DNA of 64,000 nt from Shewanella corallii (GTDB lineage Bacteria > Pseudomonadota > Gammaproteobacteria > Enterobacterales > Shewanellaceae): NCBI RefSeq assembly GCF_023349125.1, contig NZ_JAKIKT010000006.1, forward strand, positions 248,001 to 312,000, given 5' to 3'. The translations under genes were made by a program, and so were the position numbers. The notes under the pieces are model-generated. The model was not told where the DNA came from and did not search any database. It was given only the letters and a program-made list of their open reading frames with translations. Shown piece by piece: positions 63,812 to 64,000 of this stretch (the stretch's first letter is position 1; each line of letters begins with the position of its first letter).

Positions 63812-64000
63812 TCAGCCCAGGGTTTCCTTTAGCTGTGCAAGGGAGCCTCCATTAGCCAGCTGAGTAAAGCCCAGATCCCTAAGCTGGTTGATTCCCATTT
63901 GGGCGCGAATACCTTTGCCACAGTAGAGTACCAAAGGTGCCTTACAGTTCTGTTGCCGGGCCCAGTCTGCCAGCCTGTCCAGGGGGATATTGAGTGCCCC
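63812..64000 (-). CDS. Rhodanese-domain protein, C-terminal part (runs off right edge)
   Basis: Reading the minus strand from 64000 gives 62 residues to a TGA at 63812: GALNIPLDRLADWA, then LVLYCGKGIRAQMGINQL and a short tail. The active-site loop C-x2-G-x-R (CGKGIR) with its Cys is intact, and GALNIPLDRL is the usual rhodanese strand before it. The protein resembles small single-domain sulphurtransferases. The N-terminus lies outside the window. Confidence 0.85.
   Translation of the reverse strand, partial: GALNIPLDRLADWARQQNCKAPLVLYCGKGIRAQMGINQLRDLGFTQLANGGSLAQLKETLG

Overview
The window looks like a chromosomal segment of a marine, respiratory gammaproteobacterium of the order Alteromonadales, with gene content closest to Shewanella or Ferrimonas. 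This rests on gene content only: cpxA-cpxR/cpxP-fieF, ntrBC, glnA and typA, a yihY-pip-dtd-fabY block, several periplasmic multihaem cytochromes, a Tat-exported flavin reductase and a periplasmic DMSP lyase. I see no rRNA, tRNA, CRISPR array, transposase or phage gene. One short MITE-like repeat is present.

Layout. 0-5.6 kb: the 3' end of a TonB-dependent receptor, a DGPF protein plus ECF42-type sigma factor, then a histidine-rich TonB receptor divergent from a ZntR/CueR-like MerR regulator. 5.8-8.4 kb: a PLP dehydratase, an ornithine-cyclodeaminase-family protein and a YheO/DauR-like regulator. 8.4-16.3 kb: SUKH, Lrp, an orphan ExbD, an amino acid exporter, HDOD, TerB, DUF2780, YciC and DUF4145-Sel1 proteins. 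16.4-19.0 kb: nrfB-nrfC-nrfD without nrfA, behind a membrane-anchored DUF2726-like gene. 19.4-23.5 kb: two LysR genes, a Bcr/CflA exporter and an outer-membrane barrel. 23.6-29.3 kb: tapT and two divergent c-di-GMP proteins. 29.5-33.9 kb: a catalytic/non-catalytic M16 protease pair, a CheZ-like protein and trmL.

34.1-40.6 kb is the most interesting part: acuI, a Tat-exported flavoprotein reductase, a tetrahaem cytochrome c, the periplasmic DMSP lyase dddY, and LysR and TetR regulators. Together they suggest that DMSP is cleaved in the periplasm to DMS and acrylate. Acrylate could then be respired through the cytochrome/flavoprotein pair, while acrylyl-CoA formed in the cytoplasm is reduced by AcuI. 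Two near-identical palindromes about 115 bp apart lie in the long leader of the reductase gene.

40.6-47.6 kb: Cpx envelope stress system with CpxR boxes, FieF, the MITE-like repeat, and NtrBC with a double NtrC operator. 47.9-54.3 kb: an AbgT transporter, a 2OG-Fe(II) oxygenase next to ovothiol synthase OvoA, a small secreted protein and a PDZ-like protein. 54.3-64 kb: glnA with a sigma-54/NtrC control region, typA, a membrane ferredoxin, DUF2959, yihY, pip, dtd, fabY, and a rhodanese running off the right edge.
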